A stretch of 6,832 bases of DNA. Origin: Dehalococcoidia bacterium UBA5629. GTDB lineage: Bacteria > Chloroflexota > Dehalococcoidia > GIF9 > UBA5629. Positions 6,612 through 6,832 of the stretch are shown here, piece after piece. The stretch spans positions 656 through 7,487 of the forward strand of contig DIKB01000094.1 of NCBI GenBank assembly GCA_002421445.1, written 5' to 3'. The notes beneath the pieces are model-generated. The model had not been told where the DNA came from and made no database searches. It saw nothing but the letters and a program-made list of their open reading frames with translations. Position 1 is the first letter of the stretch; every line of letters starts with the position of its first letter. A program made the position numbers and the translations under genes.

Positions 6612-6672
6612 TAGCATCTCATTCATAGTTCATTTTGATAAATCTAATTGAATGTAATATCTATTGACAGCA

Positions 6673-6700
6673 TTGATAGAATTAAAAAAAGTGATACAAT
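6673..6700 (+). promoter_or_regulatory. Promoter of the exported-protein gene
   Basis: TTGATA (6673-6678) and TACAAT (6695-6700) are separated by 16 nt, with TGA just before the -10 forming an extended -10. A perfect TTGACA lies at 6664-6669, but its 25-nt spacing is too long for this -10. Transcription would start near 6707, about 46 nt before the ATG. Confidence 0.6.
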
Positions 6701-6752
6701 AGACATACTAAGCTATAAAGCAGCTAAAAATATTTTGAAAAAGGAGTATTGT

Positions 6753-6832
6753 ATGAAGAGATTTATTCTAATGGCTGTAATCGTGGTAGTAGCTGTCCTT
6801 ATGATCGGTCCGGCAATAGTAGCAGCGGCATC
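6753..6832 (+). CDS. Exported protein, N-terminal signal peptide only (partial)
   Basis: An ATG at 6753 follows AAGGAG (6741-6746) by 6 nt, an excellent ribosome site. The 26 visible residues are MKRF, then a hydrophobic run of Ile, Leu, Met, Val and Ala, ending IVAAA. This is a classical Sec signal peptide with a possible signal peptidase I site at the Ala-rich end, although an uncleaved N-terminal anchor is not excluded. With an extended -10 promoter and a strong ribosome site, the gene is probably well expressed. The mature protein lies outside the window, so its function is unknown. Confidence 0.8.
   Translation, partial: MKRFILMAVIVVVAVLMIGPAIVAAA

Larger units (their letters stand above)
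6378..6752. other. Divergent intergenic region (375 nt)
   Basis: This AT-rich stretch separates the lipoprotein gene (minus) from the exported-protein gene (plus). It holds one promoter for each direction and a leader of about 200 nt for the lipoprotein gene. Within that leader are only short minus-strand frames, including one open from 6618 to 6442 without a usual start codon. I see no RNA gene, terminator or mobile element. No strong long hairpin was found by eye, so a structured leader cannot be confirmed. Confidence 0.6.

Overview
This window looks like a stretch of chromosome from an anaerobic bacterium of moderate GC content, most likely an uncultured Chloroflexota of the Dehalococcoidia type. 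That placement is an inference. It rests on the style of the PlsX, the B12-binding radical SAM/DUF4070 protein, the C-terminal signature of the lipoprotein and the sigma-factor fragment, all recalled from memory and not searched. No rRNA, tRNA, CRISPR array, insertion sequence or phage gene is visible.

Layout. (1) Positions 1-384, minus strand: the 5' part of a gene running off the left edge. Its product starts like a NifU C-terminal (Nfu) domain and, after about 33 residues, changes into region 1.2 of a sigma-70 factor. (2) 385-592: a divergent regulatory region with a perfect 5-6-5 palindrome, a second inverted repeat over a minus-strand -10 box, and a plus-strand promoter. (3) 593-5331, plus strand: four genes, namely a LOG-family nucleoside-monophosphate phosphoribohydrolase homologue, a beta-CASP metallo-beta-lactamase RNase (ATGA overlap with the first), a B12-binding radical SAM enzyme of the DUF4070 type (TTG start) and plsX. 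(4) 5340-6377, minus strand, converging on plsX: a predicted lipoprotein resembling a zinc-metallopeptidase family but with the first zinc ligand apparently replaced. (5) 6378-6752: a divergent AT-rich regulatory region with one good promoter in each direction. (6) 6753 to the end: the first 26 codons of an exported protein.

Functionally the plus-strand cluster mixes nucleotide metabolism (LOG), RNA processing or decay (beta-CASP), a cobalamin/[4Fe-4S] radical enzyme and the entry step of phospholipid synthesis (PlsX). Only the first two are clearly coupled. The radical SAM gene follows after 63 nt and may share the transcript. plsX has its own 108-nt AT-rich upstream region and may be transcribed separately.

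The most unusual item is the NifU/sigma-70 chimera and its activator-style promoter. The other genes are recognisable conserved families; I do not see a clear novel multi-gene system.
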